From: JAMHWF01 sp964371405
GTDB lineage: Bacteria > Pseudomonadota > Gammaproteobacteria > Burkholderiales > Burkholderiaceae_C
Assembly (NCBI GenBank): GCA_964371405.1
Contig: CAYJLV010000020.1
Location: 1 to 64,000, forward strand
Reading direction: 5' to 3'
Length of the DNA: 64,000 nt
Positions 42,335-51,807 of the stretch are shown piece after piece. The number at the start of each line of letters is the position of its first letter. Positions within the stretch are counted from its first letter, which is position 1. The notes under the pieces are model-generated. The model worked only from the letters and a program-made list of their open reading frames with translations, had not been told where the DNA came from and did not search any database. The translations under genes were made by a program, and so were the position numbers.

Positions 42335-43006
42335 TCAGGCAGCCTGCAGCGACAGCGAGCCGCTGCGCAGGTCCCACTGCAGCTTGCGGTAGACGTTACA
42401 GATGCGTCGCCCGATGCTCTCGACGCTCGCACCCATGCGCAGTGCGATCGGGCCGATGCCGTGACCCTGCGTCAGCAGTACCAGCATGTGACGCTCGGCT
42501 CGCGACAGGCGCAACGGGTTGCTCGCGTCGTTCGCCCAGTCGAGCGCGCGCTCGTTGGCGGGCGGCTGCGCCGCGGCGGCATTCGCTTCGCCGAAAAACG
42601 CCAGCAGCTGGCGCGCCAGGGCCGGGGACGCCATAGCTTCGCCGCGCAGCACCCGGCCGACCACGGGCACCGGCGACGCCGAAGCCTCGGCTTCCAGGAT
42701 GTAGCTGTCGGCCCCGGTGCGCAGCGCGGGCCAGAGCTGCGAGTCGTCGTGCGCAGCTGCAACCAGCAGCACGCGCGGGCCGCGGCCGCTCGTGCGCACC
42801 GCGCGTACCTGCTGCAGCAGCGGCAGCGTCGGGCCGTCGCCCAGCTTCAGATCGACGATCAGGACATCGGCCGCCAACGACGCGGCGTCGGCTTGCGCCA
42901 GCGTGGTGGCGACGCCGGCGATGCGCAGGTCGCGCGTCGACTCGATGGCGGCCTGGGTGCGGCGCGCTTCGCGCAAGTCGCGGCGGAGGATGAAAACGGA
43001 ATGCAT
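42335..43006 (-). CDS. LuxR-type response regulator
   Basis: A 223-residue protein: receiver domain (1-125) with the phospho-acceptor Asp52 in VLIVDLKLGDGP, then a C-terminal LuxR/FixJ-type helix-turn-helix (LSRAERHMLVLLTQGHGIGPIALRMGASVESI; about 165-220). The receiver is atypical: the N-terminal acidic pair is replaced (MHSVFILRRD) and the region around the conserved Lys is hard to align. No histidine kinase is adjacent. It converges with the GST gene. Confidence 0.82.
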   Translation of the reverse strand: MHSVFILRRDLREARRTQAAIESTRDLRIAGVATTLAQADAASLAADVLIVDLKLGDGPTLPLLQQVRAVRTSGRGPRVLLVAAAHDDSQLWPALRTGADSYILEAEASASPVPVVGRVLRGEAMASPALARQLLAFFGEANAAAAQPPANERALDWANDASNPLRLSRAERHMLVLLTQGHGIGPIALRMGASVESIGRRICNVYRKLQWDLRSGSLSLQAA

Positions 43007-43116
43007 GGAGCGATGCGGCCGGGGGCGAACGTGATGCAGTGCATTGTCGCGACGCCAGCGCGCGCTTTCATCCCCGCTCCCGGGGTATCGGCGGCCCCGC
43101 GCCTCGGGGGCGCGGC

Positions 43117-44265
43117 TCAGGCCGGAACAGCGTGCGGCAGCATATGGGACCGCAGCGGCGCGACGGCAAGACTTGCGGCGTCGGCCAGCGGCCAGTACAG
43201 CTCGAAGACCCGCTGCGGCGGCAGTTGGCCGGCGTGCAGCGCGCCCGGCACGACGAGGGCACGCAGGCGACGCGCGTCCTGCGTCGCGACGCCGGTCGGG
43301 CAGCGGCCGGTGTGGCAGGTCTGGGCCTGCACGCAGCCGAGCGCGAACATGAAGCCGCGCGCGGCATTGCACCAGTCGGCGCCAAGCGCCATCAGGCGCG
43401 CGATGTCGAACGCGCTGACGACCTTGCCGGCGCAGCCGATGCGGATGCGGTCGCGCAGGTTCAGGCCGACTAGCGTGTTGTGCACCAGGCGCAGGCCCTC
43501 CTGCAGCGGCGCGCCGACGTGGTCGGTGAACTCGACCGGCGCGGCGCCGGTGCCGCCTTCGGCGCCGTCGACGACGATGAAGTCGGGCGTGATGCCGGTG
43601 GCGAGCATCGCCTTGGCGATCGCGAACCACTCCCACGGATGGCCGATGCACAGCTTGAAGCCGGTCGGCTTGCCGCCCGACAACACGCGCAGCCGCTCGA
43701 CGAACTGCATCATCTCGACCGGCGTGGCAAAGGCGCTGTGCCGCGCCGGCGACACGCAGTCGACGCCTTCCGGCACGCCGCGCGCCGCGGCAATCTCGGC
43801 CGTGACCTTCGAGCCCGGCAACACGCCGCCATGGCCGGGCTTGGCGCCCTGGCTCAACTTGAGCTCGATCATCTTGACCCGGCGGTCGCGCGCATTGGCG
43901 ACGAAGCGCTCGGCGCTGAAACTGCCGTCGTCGTTGCGGCAGCCGAAGCAGCCCGAGCCGATCTCCCAGATCAGGTCGCCGCCGTGCACGCGGTGGTGGG
44001 CGCTGATCGAGCCCTCGCCGGTGTCGTGCGCGAAGCCGCCGCGCCTGGCGCCGGCGTTGAGCGCGAGAATGGCATTGGCGCACAGCAATGCGCCCACGGC
44101 ACTGCCGCGCACGCCGTGCGCAAGCCAGACGTAGCCGAACGCCAGCAAGCCGGCACCGCTGGCGATCCAGGCCAGGCGGCGGATCGGCAGGTGGTCTCGC
44201 AATGCACGCATCCAGGCGGGCACGGCATCCCCTCCACGCGGCTCGCACGACGCGCTGCGGGCCAT
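43117..44265 (-). CDS. FMN-binding glutamate synthase-like protein with an internal deletion
   Basis: A 382-residue protein; family members are about 530. An N-terminal membrane helix (IRRLAWIASGAGLLAFGYVWL) is present, but the next 130 or so residues, normally before the SMSFGALSxNAILALN block, are missing. The helix is followed almost directly by VGALLCANAILALNAGARR. The FMN barrel then runs normally: HDTGEGSISAHHR, ELKLSQGAKPGHGGVLPG, VVDGAEGGTGAAPVEF, RIGCAGKV, GCVQAQTCHTGRCPTG. The frame is intact, so it is an in-frame deletion, not a frameshift. Loss of part of the barrel makes activity doubtful. Confidence 0.8.
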   Translation of the reverse strand: MARSASCEPRGGDAVPAWMRALRDHLPIRRLAWIASGAGLLAFGYVWLAHGVRGSAVGALLCANAILALNAGARRGGFAHDTGEGSISAHHRVHGGDLIWEIGSGCFGCRNDDGSFSAERFVANARDRRVKMIELKLSQGAKPGHGGVLPGSKVTAEIAAARGVPEGVDCVSPARHSAFATPVEMMQFVERLRVLSGGKPTGFKLCIGHPWEWFAIAKAMLATGITPDFIVVDGAEGGTGAAPVEFTDHVGAPLQEGLRLVHNTLVGLNLRDRIRIGCAGKVVSAFDIARLMALGADWCNAARGFMFALGCVQAQTCHTGRCPTGVATQDARRLRALVVPGALHAGQLPPQRVFELYWPLADAASLAVAPLRSHMLPHAVPA

Positions 44266-44356
44266 GCTAGGCGCGCCACGCGCCGGGGAATGCGCCCGAC
44301 AGCGGGTTTTTTACCGGCCAGTTCAGCCGGCAACGAGGCCGAGCGCGCAAACCCGA

Positions 44357-44917
44357 TCAGCGCCGGCCGGCCGGTTCGCGCCGCCAGCGTTCGACCGCAC
44401 CCAGCGAGCGCTCGACATGGGCCAGCGGCTCCATGCCGACGTGCACGTGGACGATGCGACCCTGCGGACTGATGACGTACGAGATGCGGTCCGCCATGCC
44501 GGGTGCGATGCGCAGCGCCGCGTCGTACTGCTTCATCACGCGCGCGCCGGCGTCGGCGGCCACGGCGAACCGGTCGCGGCAAGCCTCGACGGAGAACTTC
44601 TTCAGCGTCTCGATGTCGTCGTTGGACATGCCGACGACCGTCGCGCCGAGCGCGGCGAACTTCGGCGTCGCCTCGGCGAAGGCGTTGGCCTCGACGGTGC
44701 AGCCGCGGGTGAACGCCTTCGGGTAGAAGTAGAGCACCACCGGCCCTTGGCGCAATGCGTCGGCGAGCGCGAAGCGGAACGCCCGCCCGCCGAGGGCCGC
44801 CTCGGCCGTGAAGTCGGGGGCCGCATCGCCGACGGCAAGCGCCGCGGCTGCGGGCAGCGTCGTCGCCAGCAGCAACGCCGCCGCCAGCGCCCGGATTCGT
44901 TGTCTCGCAGACTGCAT
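44357..44917 (-). CDS. Periplasmic peroxiredoxin (AhpC/TSA, BCP-like)
   Basis: A 186-residue thiol peroxidase with a signal peptide (about residues 1-26). The peroxidatic Cys73 lies in YPKAFTRGCTVEA, in the PxxxTxxC motif. Cys113 in SVEACRDRF is a possible resolving residue. The family reduces hydroperoxides with thioredoxin-like donors; export would place it in the periplasm. It is divergent from the MFS gene. Confidence 0.9.
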   Translation of the reverse strand: MQSARQRIRALAAALLLATTLPAAAALAVGDAAPDFTAEAALGGRAFRFALADALRQGPVVLYFYPKAFTRGCTVEANAFAEATPKFAALGATVVGMSNDDIETLKKFSVEACRDRFAVAADAGARVMKQYDAALRIAPGMADRISYVISPQGRIVHVHVGMEPLAHVERSLGAVERWRREPAGRR

Positions 44918-45020
44918 CGCCGTCTCCTCGGGGCTGCCGCCACTCTAGTCGCGGCGGCGCGGCATTGCCTGCCGCGCCGCAATCCCCCACGATCGGCATG
45001 AGGCTTGCCGACCGCCATCC

Positions 45021-46448
45021 GTGCTCAGCACCGACATCCCAGCCCGACTCGACCGCCTGCCGTGGTCGCGCTGGCACTGGCGCGTCGTTGTCGCTCTGGG
45101 CGTCGCCTGGGTGCTCGACGGGCTCGAAGTCACGATCGTCGGCTCGATCGGCGGCGTGCTTCAGCGCAACGACACGCTGGCACTCAGCGGCGCGCAAGTC
45201 GGGCTGGCCGGTTCGCTGTACGTCGGCGGCGCCGTGCTGGGCGCGCTCATCTTCGGACGCCTGGCCGACCGGCTCGGCCGCAAGCGCCTGTTCCTCGTCA
45301 CGCTGGCGGTCTACATGACGGCAACGCTCGTGACCGCGTTCTCGCCGACCTTCGCCTTCTTTGCGCTGTGCCGCTTCGCGACCGGGCTGGGCATCGGCGG
45401 CGAGTACGCGGCGATCAATTCGGCGATCGACGAGCTGATCCCGGCGCGCGTGCGCGGCCGCGTCAGCCTCGCGATCAACGGCAGCTTCTGGCTCGGCGCG
45501 GCGCTCGGCGCAGCGCTCAGCCTCGTGCTGCTCGATCCACGCGTGCTCGGGCCGGTGCACGGCTGGCGCGCCGGCTTCGTGCTCGGCGGGCTGCTCGCCA
45601 TCGCCATCCTGCTGGTTCGGCGCGACGTGCCCGAGAGCCCGCGCTGGCTGCTGACGCACGGCCGCGCCGAAGAAGCCGAGCGCATCGTGCGCGCGATCGA
45701 GGCCGAGGTCGAGACGCGCCACGGCGCGCTGCCAAGCGCCGACCGCACGCTGACGCTGGCGGCCCGGGCGGCGCCGTCGCTCGGCGAGGTCTGGCATGTG
45801 CTGTGGCACCGCTACCGCGCGCGCAGCGGCCTCGCACTTGCACTGATGGTGTCGCAGGCGTTCTTCTACAACGCCATCTTCTTCACCTATGCCCTGGTGC
45901 TGACGCGCTTTCACGGCGTGGCCGACGACGACGTCGCGCTCTACATCTTCCCGTTCGCCGCCGGCAACGTGCTCGGCCCGCTGCTGCTCGGGCCGCTGTT
46001 CGACCGGTTCGGGCGGCGCGTCATGATTTCTGCGACCTACACGCTGTCGGGCGTCGGGCTGGCACTGACCGGCTGGGCCTTCCTGCAGGGCTGGCTCGAC
46101 GCGCGCAGCCAGGCGCTGGCCTGGTCGGGAGTGTTCTTTCTCGCGTCGGCCGCGGCGAGCTCGGCCTACCTCACCGTCAGCGAAGTGTTCCCGATCGAGA
46201 TGCGGGCGCTGGCGATCTCGCTGTTCTACGCTGTCGGCACCGGAGCGGGCGGCTTCGCGGCGCCATGGCTGTTCGGCGCGCTGATCGACACCGGCAGCCG
46301 CGCCGCTGTCGCCGCCGGCTACGCGGTCGGCGCGGCGCTCGTCGTCGGCGCGGGCCTCGTCGCGCTGCGCTGGGCGGTGCGCGCCGAGCGCCTCCCGCTC
46401 GAGGACGTGGCCGAGCCGCTCGCCGCTATACTGCCGCCACAGCGCTGA
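45021..46448 (+). CDS. MFS transporter (sugar/organic acid:proton symporter type)
   Basis: A 475-residue, 12-helix major facilitator. LDGLEVTIVGSIGG in helix 1, GRLADRLGRKR between helices 2 and 3, RFATGLGIGGEYAAINSAIDELIPARVRGR across helices 4-5, PESPRWLL after helix 6, and GPLFDRFGRRVMI in the second half are signatures of the sugar-porter/aromatic-acid branch. The substrate cannot be predicted. GTG start. Its last 9 bp form the 5' end of the metX riboswitch, and the metX promoter must lie inside this gene. Confidence 0.9.
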   Translation: MLSTDIPARLDRLPWSRWHWRVVVALGVAWVLDGLEVTIVGSIGGVLQRNDTLALSGAQVGLAGSLYVGGAVLGALIFGRLADRLGRKRLFLVTLAVYMTATLVTAFSPTFAFFALCRFATGLGIGGEYAAINSAIDELIPARVRGRVSLAINGSFWLGAALGAALSLVLLDPRVLGPVHGWRAGFVLGGLLAIAILLVRRDVPESPRWLLTHGRAEEAERIVRAIEAEVETRHGALPSADRTLTLAARAAPSLGEVWHVLWHRYRARSGLALALMVSQAFFYNAIFFTYALVLTRFHGVADDDVALYIFPFAAGNVLGPLLLGPLFDRFGRRVMISATYTLSGVGLALTGWAFLQGWLDARSQALAWSGVFFLASAAASSAYLTVSEVFPIEMRALAISLFYAVGTGAGGFAAPWLFGALIDTGSRAAVAAGYAVGAALVVGAGLVALRWAVRAERLPLEDVAEPLAAILPPQR

Positions 46449-46492
46449 TTTGTTCCGGATTGCGAGCGCTCAATAAATGCCGCTAAAGAGGG
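46440..46492 (+). promoter_or_regulatory. SAM-II riboswitch aptamer of metX
   Basis: The block matches the SAM-II pseudoknot consensus. AGCGCTGATTT opens the P1 strand, CCGGATTGC lies in the middle, GAGCGCT closes P1, then AATAAATG, and GCTAAAGAGGG forms the second pseudoknot strand. A TATACT -10 box (46427-46432) inside the MFS gene would start transcription right at the aptamer. SAM-II binds S-adenosylmethionine to lower expression of methionine genes; metX follows. Confidence 0.92.
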
Positions 46493-46533
46493 ACCCGGCC
46501 CGGTGTCCGCATCTGCAGCGGCGCCGGGTTTTT
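46493..46533 (+). terminator. Terminator of the SAM-II expression platform
   Basis: ACCCGGC (46493-46499) pairs with GCCGGGT (46523-46529), with inner CCGC/GCGG pairing, followed by TTTTT (46529-46533), directly after the aptamer and 10 bp before the metX ATG. Unlike the translational SAM-II type, where the aptamer's GGG-containing strand is the ribosome site, control here looks transcriptional. Confidence 0.75.
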
Positions 46534-46543
46534 CATTGTGCTC

Positions 46544-47677
46544 ATGGGTTCGATCGGTCACGTCACGCCGCAGACGATGCATTTTGCCGAGCCGCTGCCG
46601 CTGCGCAGCGGCGCCGCGCTGCACGACTACGCGCTCACCTACGAAACCTACGGCGAGTTGAACGCGGCCGGCTCGAACGCCGTGCTGGTGTGCCACGCGC
46701 TCAACGCCAGCCACCATGTGGCGGGCAGCTATGCCGGCGTCGCCAATAGCGAAGGCTGGTGGGACAACCTGGTCGGCCCCGACAAGCCGCTCGACACGGA
46801 GCGCTTCTTCGTCGTCGGCGTCAACAATCCGGGCTCGTGCTTCGGCTCGACCGGCCCGATGCACCCGAACCCGGCGACCGGCCGGCGCTACGGCGCCGAC
46901 TTCCCTGTCGTCACCGTCGAGGACTGGGTCGATGCGCAAGCGCGACTGCTCGATCGCCTGGGCATCGGCCAGCTCGCCGCCGTGATCGGCGGCAGCCTGG
47001 GCGGCATGCAGGCGCTCGACTGGTCGCTGCGCTACCCCGAGCGGCTGCGCCACTGCATCGCCGTCGCGACCGCGCCCAACCTGTCGGCGCAGAACATCGC
47101 GTTCAACGAAGTGGCGCGCCGCGCCATCGTGACCGACCCCGAGTTCCACGGCGGCCACTACTACGAGCACGGCGTCGTGCCCAAGCGCGGCCTGCGCGTG
47201 GCGCGCATGATCGGCCACATCACTTACCTCTCGGACGACCTGATGGAGCAGAAGTTCGGCCGCGAACTGCGCGCCGCCGAGCTGGGCTACAGCACGCAGG
47301 ACATCGAGTTCCAGATCGAGAGCTACCTGCGCCACCAGAGCGAGAAGTTCGCCGACTACTTCGACGCCAACACCTACCTGCTGATCACGCGCGCGCTCGA
47401 CTACTTCGACCCGGCGCGCGCCTGGGGCGGCGACCTCGCGCGCACCTTCGCCAGCGCGACGGCGAAGTTCCAGCTCGTCAGTTTCTCGACCGACTGGCGC
47501 TTCTCGCCGGCGCGCTCGCGCGAGCTCGTCAAGGCGCTGCTCGACAACCGGCTCGACGTGAGCTACGCCGAGATCGACGCGCCGCACGGCCACGACGCCT
47601 TCCTGCTCGACGACGCGCGCTACCACGCGCTGCTGCGCGCGCGCTTCGCGCGCATCGCGGCGGAGACGGCGTCATGA
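46544..47677 (+). CDS. metX: Homoserine O-acetyltransferase
   Basis: A 377-residue alpha/beta-hydrolase-fold enzyme that acylates homoserine (acetyl or succinyl donor) at the start of methionine synthesis. The nucleophile Ser151 lies in IGGSLGGMQALDW; the C-terminal DAPHGHDAFLLD provides the His, and SFSTDWRFSP lies near the Asp. LVCHALNASHHVAG and NPGSCFGSTGP are conserved. Some proteobacterial MetX enzymes use succinyl-CoA, so the donor is open. The ATG at 46544 is preferred to an in-frame GTG at 46538. metW follows 19 bp later. Confidence 0.96.
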   Translation: MGSIGHVTPQTMHFAEPLPLRSGAALHDYALTYETYGELNAAGSNAVLVCHALNASHHVAGSYAGVANSEGWWDNLVGPDKPLDTERFFVVGVNNPGSCFGSTGPMHPNPATGRRYGADFPVVTVEDWVDAQARLLDRLGIGQLAAVIGGSLGGMQALDWSLRYPERLRHCIAVATAPNLSAQNIAFNEVARRAIVTDPEFHGGHYYEHGVVPKRGLRVARMIGHITYLSDDLMEQKFGRELRAAELGYSTQDIEFQIESYLRHQSEKFADYFDANTYLLITRALDYFDPARAWGGDLARTFASATAKFQLVSFSTDWRFSPARSRELVKALLDNRLDVSYAEIDAPHGHDAFLLDDARYHALLRARFARIAAETAS

Positions 47678-47696
47678 GGCGGGCCGAAGGGCCGTC

Positions 47697-48284
<588 letters not shown>

Positions 48285-48288
48285 CGCG

Positions 48289-49131
48289 ATGCACGACACG
48301 CTGTTCGCCGCCGACGGCAGCGCGCTGCGCCTGCGCCGTTGGCCGGCGCCCGGCGACGCGCGCGGCACGGTGCTGATCGTGCACGGGCTGGGCGAGCACA
48401 TCGGCCGCTACGCAGCGGTGGCGGCGCGCCTGAACGCCTGGGGCTGGCATGCCGTCGGCCACGACCAGCGCGGCCACGGCGAATCGGAGGGCGCGCGCGG
48501 CGCGCTGCCTTACGCCGACGCGCTGCTCGACGATCTGGCGCTCGTCGTCGACGCGGTGCGCGCCGAACTGCCGGCGCCGCTGATACTGCTGGGCCACAGC
48601 ATGGGCGGCGTGGTCGCGGCACGCTTCGTCGCCGGCGCGCTCGAAACGCCCACGCCGCGCTGGTCGCGCCCCATCGACGCGCTGGTGCTGACTTCGCCGG
48701 CGCTGGACTCGGGGCTCGGCACAGCGCAGAAGCTGCAGCTCGCCCTCGCGGTGAAGGTGGCGCCGAACAAGGCGCTCGCCAACCGGCTCGATCCGGCCTG
48801 GGTTTCGCGCGACCCGGCCGTCGTCGCTGCGTATCGCACCGACCCGCTGGTGCACGACCGCATCACGCCGCGGCTGGCGCGCTTCATCGTCGACGGCGGC
48901 GCTGCAGTGCTCGCGCGCGCCGCCGCCTGGCGCACGCCGACGCTGCTGATGTGGGCCGGCGCCGACCGCTGCGTCGCACCGTCCGGCAGCCGCGACTTCG
49001 CCGTGGCCGCGCCGCGCGTGCTGGTGCAGGCGCAGGACTACGGCCCGCTGGCGCACGAGATCTTCAACGAGCCCGAGAAGGAAGAGGTCTACGCGCAGCT
49101 GGGGCGATGGCTGGCGCTGCGCGCGCGCTGA
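48289..49131 (+). CDS. Alpha/beta hydrolase (monoacylglycerol lipase-like)
   Basis: A 280-residue serine hydrolase of the S33/'hydrolase_4' family. VLIVHGLGEHIGRY carries the oxyanion loop, GHDQRGHGESEG follows, the nucleophile Ser104 is in LLGHSMGGVVA, Asp is in WAGADRCVAP near 225, and His is in AHEIFNEPEKEEV near 253. This is the lysophospholipase/monoacylglycerol lipase type; the substrate is not known. It follows metW by 4 bp. Confidence 0.88.
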   Translation: MHDTLFAADGSALRLRRWPAPGDARGTVLIVHGLGEHIGRYAAVAARLNAWGWHAVGHDQRGHGESEGARGALPYADALLDDLALVVDAVRAELPAPLILLGHSMGGVVAARFVAGALETPTPRWSRPIDALVLTSPALDSGLGTAQKLQLALAVKVAPNKALANRLDPAWVSRDPAVVAAYRTDPLVHDRITPRLARFIVDGGAAVLARAAAWRTPTLLMWAGADRCVAPSGSRDFAVAAPRVLVQAQDYGPLAHEIFNEPEKEEVYAQLGRWLALRAR

Positions 49132-49180
49132 GGCCTGCGGCCTACACTGCGCCGACCCGCCTTTCGCAGGAGCCGAGACG

Positions 49181-50656
49181 ATGAACGCGCGCGATCCGAA
49201 CCTGCCGCTGCAGCCTGACGAAGCCGCCGCGATCGGCATCTGGATCGAGCGCCGCTGGGACGAAGCCATCGTGCCGGCGCTCGTCGACTACATCGCGATC
49301 CCGGCCAAGAGCCCGATGTTCGACGCCGACTGGCAGGCGCACGGCCACATCGACCGCGTGGTGCGCGACGCCGCACAATGGGTCGAGGCGCGCCAGGTCG
49401 CCGGCCTGCAACTCGAAGTCGTGCGCCTGCCGGGCCGCACGCCGGTGATCTTCTTCGATGCGCCGGCAACGAAGCCCGGCAGCACCGGCACCGTGCTGCT
49501 CTACGGCCACCTCGACAAGCAGCCCGAGTTCAGCGGCTGGCGCAGCGACCTCGGGCCGTGGACGCCGAAGATCGAAGGCGACCTGCTGTATGGCCGCGGC
49601 GGCGCCGACGACGGCTATGCCGTCTATGCGGCCATCACGGCGATCGAGGCGCTCGATCGCCACGGCCTCGCGCGGCCGCGCTGCGTCGGCCTGATCGAGA
49701 CCAGCGAGGAGAGCGGCTCGATCGATCTGCTGCCCTACATCGAGGCGCTGAAGCCACGCCTCGGCGACATCGGCCTCGTCGTCTGCCTCGACAGCGGCGC
49801 CGGCAACTATGAGCAGCTGTGGCTGACGACGTCGCTGCGCGGCATGGTCAGCGGCGTGCTGAAGGTCGAGGTGCTGGCCGAGGGCGTGCACTCGGGCGAT
49901 GCCAGCGGCCTGGTGCCATCGAGCTTTCGCATCCTTCGCAACCTGCTCGACCGGCTGGAGGACGCGAGCACGGGGCGCCTGCTGCCGCAGAGCCTGCACT
50001 GCGAGATCCCGGCCGAGCGCGTCGAGCAGGCACGCGCAACGGCGGCGATCCTGGGCGACGAGGTGTGGAAGCGCTACCCGTGGGCCGGCGGCGCCGACGG
50101 CGGCACGACGCTGCCGACGACCGACGACCCGGTCGAGGCGCTGCTCAATCGCACCTGGCGGCCGACCCTCAGCGTCACGGGCGTCGACGGCGTCCCGGCG
50201 CTGAAGGACGCGGGCAACGTGCTGCGCCCGTACACCGCGTTCAAGCTGTCGCTGCGCCTGCCGCCGCTGGTCGATGCGGCGCGCGCGGCCGGCGAGTTGC
50301 AGGCGCTGCTCGAAGCCGATCCGCCTTACCGCGCCAAGGTCACCTTCGCCGCAGAGGGCCACGGCGCGGCGGCCGGCGCGACCGGCTGGAACGCGCCGCC
50401 GCTGGCGCCCTGGCTCGCGCAGGCGCTGCAGGCGGCGTCGCAGGCGCACTACGGCGCGCCGTGCGGCACCATCGGCCAGGGCGGCACGATCCCGCTGATG
50501 AGCTTCCTGCAGCAGGGCTTCCCGCGCGCCCAGATGATGGTGTGCGGCGTGCTGGGCCCGAAGAGCAACGCGCACGGCCCCAACGAGTTCCTGCACCTGC
50601 CGTATGCCAAGCGCCTGACCGCCGCGGTGGCGCAGGTCATCGCGGCGCACCCCTGA
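49181..50656 (+). CDS. M20-family zinc peptidase
   Basis: A 491-residue di-zinc peptidase of the M20 family (the CNDP-like large form). Metal ligands: His in LLYGHLDKQPE, Asp in RGGADDGYAVY (bridging), Glu pair in IETSEESGS, Asp in VCLDSGAG and the C-terminal His in GPNEFLHLPYAKR. A dimerisation (lid) domain lies at about 215-400. The substrate is unknown; relatives are dipeptidases or carboxypeptidases. It starts 49 bp after the hydrolase and converges with amgK. Confidence 0.9.
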   Translation: MNARDPNLPLQPDEAAAIGIWIERRWDEAIVPALVDYIAIPAKSPMFDADWQAHGHIDRVVRDAAQWVEARQVAGLQLEVVRLPGRTPVIFFDAPATKPGSTGTVLLYGHLDKQPEFSGWRSDLGPWTPKIEGDLLYGRGGADDGYAVYAAITAIEALDRHGLARPRCVGLIETSEESGSIDLLPYIEALKPRLGDIGLVVCLDSGAGNYEQLWLTTSLRGMVSGVLKVEVLAEGVHSGDASGLVPSSFRILRNLLDRLEDASTGRLLPQSLHCEIPAERVEQARATAAILGDEVWKRYPWAGGADGGTTLPTTDDPVEALLNRTWRPTLSVTGVDGVPALKDAGNVLRPYTAFKLSLRLPPLVDAARAAGELQALLEADPPYRAKVTFAAEGHGAAAGATGWNAPPLAPWLAQALQAASQAHYGAPCGTIGQGGTIPLMSFLQQGFPRAQMMVCGVLGPKSNAHGPNEFLHLPYAKRLTAAVAQVIAAHP

Positions 50657-50678
50657 GCGCCGCGCGCGGATCGCTTGA

Positions 50679-51755
50679 TCAGAACGTGTGTCCGGCCACG
50701 CGCTGCAGCCCGGCCAGCGGCTCGATCAGGCCGGCCAGAGCGCCGAGCCCCCGGTAGCGCATGCAGACGCGGTGCGCGTAGCGGAAGAATCGCGGCAGGT
50801 CCTCGCTGTACTTCGGCTTGCCGTCGCGGTGCTTCAGGCGGCAGAAGATGCCGAGCACCTTCAGGTGGCGCTGCAGGCCCATCCACTCGAGCTGGCGCCA
50901 GAACTCGCCGAAGTCGTCGTGCACCGGCAGGCCGGCTCCGCGCGCCTGCTGCCAGTAGCGCACGGCGAGGTCGATCTCCTCGGCCTCGTCCCACGAGATG
51001 AAGGCGTCGCGCAGCATCGAGGCCACGTCGTAACTGATCGGGCCGCGCACGGCGTCCTGGAAGTCGAGGATGCCCGGGTTCGGATCGGTAACCATCAGGT
51101 TGCGCGGCATCCAGTCGCGGTGCACCGCGACCACCGGCTGCGCGAGCGCGCTCGCGACGAGCATTGCGCAGGCGTCGTCCCACTCGGCCTGCTGCGCGGG
51201 CGTCCACGTCACACCGTACTCGCGGGCGACGCACCACTCGGGAAAGAGCGCCAGTTCACGGCGCAGCAGCGCCTCGTCGTAGGGCGGCAGGGAGTTTGCA
51301 TCGACGCGCGACTGCCACTGCACCAGCGCCGCGAGGGCCTCGCACATCAGCGCGTGCGCGCGCTCGGGCCGGCCGGCGGCGATCGCTTCCTGCAGCACTG
51401 TGAGATACGGCTGTGAGCCGAGGTCGGTGAGGAGCAGGAAGCCCTGCGCCGCATCGGCGGCGAGCACCTGCGGCGCATGCAACCCGGCATCGGCGATGAG
51501 GCGCGCGATGTGCACGAAGGGCCGCACATCCTCCTGCGGCGGCGGCGCGTCCATCACGATGCAGCTCGCGCAGCCGTCGACGGCATCGACACGGAAGTAG
51601 CGGCGAAAGCTCGCATCGGCGCTGGCCGGGCGCAGCGTGCCTGCATCGAGGAGCGGCGCGTCGATGGCCGCGAGCCAGCGCTCGAAGGCGGCGCGGCGTG
51701 CCGGATCGCTCCACGCGATCGACTCGCAGGGTGGTGAATTCGCAGGCGTGGACAT
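50679..51755 (-). CDS. amgK: Anomeric MurNAc/GlcNAc kinase AmgK-like (aminoglycoside phosphotransferase fold)
   Basis: A 358-residue kinase. The N-terminal lobe has ASFRRYFRV and SCIVMDAPPPQED; the catalytic loop is VAVHRDWMPRNLMV (Brenner motif HxDxxxxN); ILDFQDAVRGPISYDVASMLRD holds the metal Asp. In Pseudomonas, AmgK phosphorylates MurNAc and GlcNAc for cell-wall recycling, with MurU. The gene is divergent from lptD, the conserved position of amgK. murU is not directly downstream, so the pathway assignment is moderately sure. Confidence 0.82.
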   Translation of the reverse strand: MSTPANSPPCESIAWSDPARRAAFERWLAAIDAPLLDAGTLRPASADASFRRYFRVDAVDGCASCIVMDAPPPQEDVRPFVHIARLIADAGLHAPQVLAADAAQGFLLLTDLGSQPYLTVLQEAIAAGRPERAHALMCEALAALVQWQSRVDANSLPPYDEALLRRELALFPEWCVAREYGVTWTPAQQAEWDDACAMLVASALAQPVVAVHRDWMPRNLMVTDPNPGILDFQDAVRGPISYDVASMLRDAFISWDEAEEIDLAVRYWQQARGAGLPVHDDFGEFWRQLEWMGLQRHLKVLGIFCRLKHRDGKPKYSEDLPRFFRYAHRVCMRYRGLGALAGLIEPLAGLQRVAGHTF

Positions 51756-51807
51756 CGCGGAGGTTCAACGAGGGACCGCTCGAGCGCGTCGCAACGGCGA
51801 TGCCCTC

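Noticed and set aside
46477..46749. 90-codon ORF starting in the riboswitch
   Set aside because: Out of frame with metX and overlapping the aptamer and terminator; metX starts at 46544.
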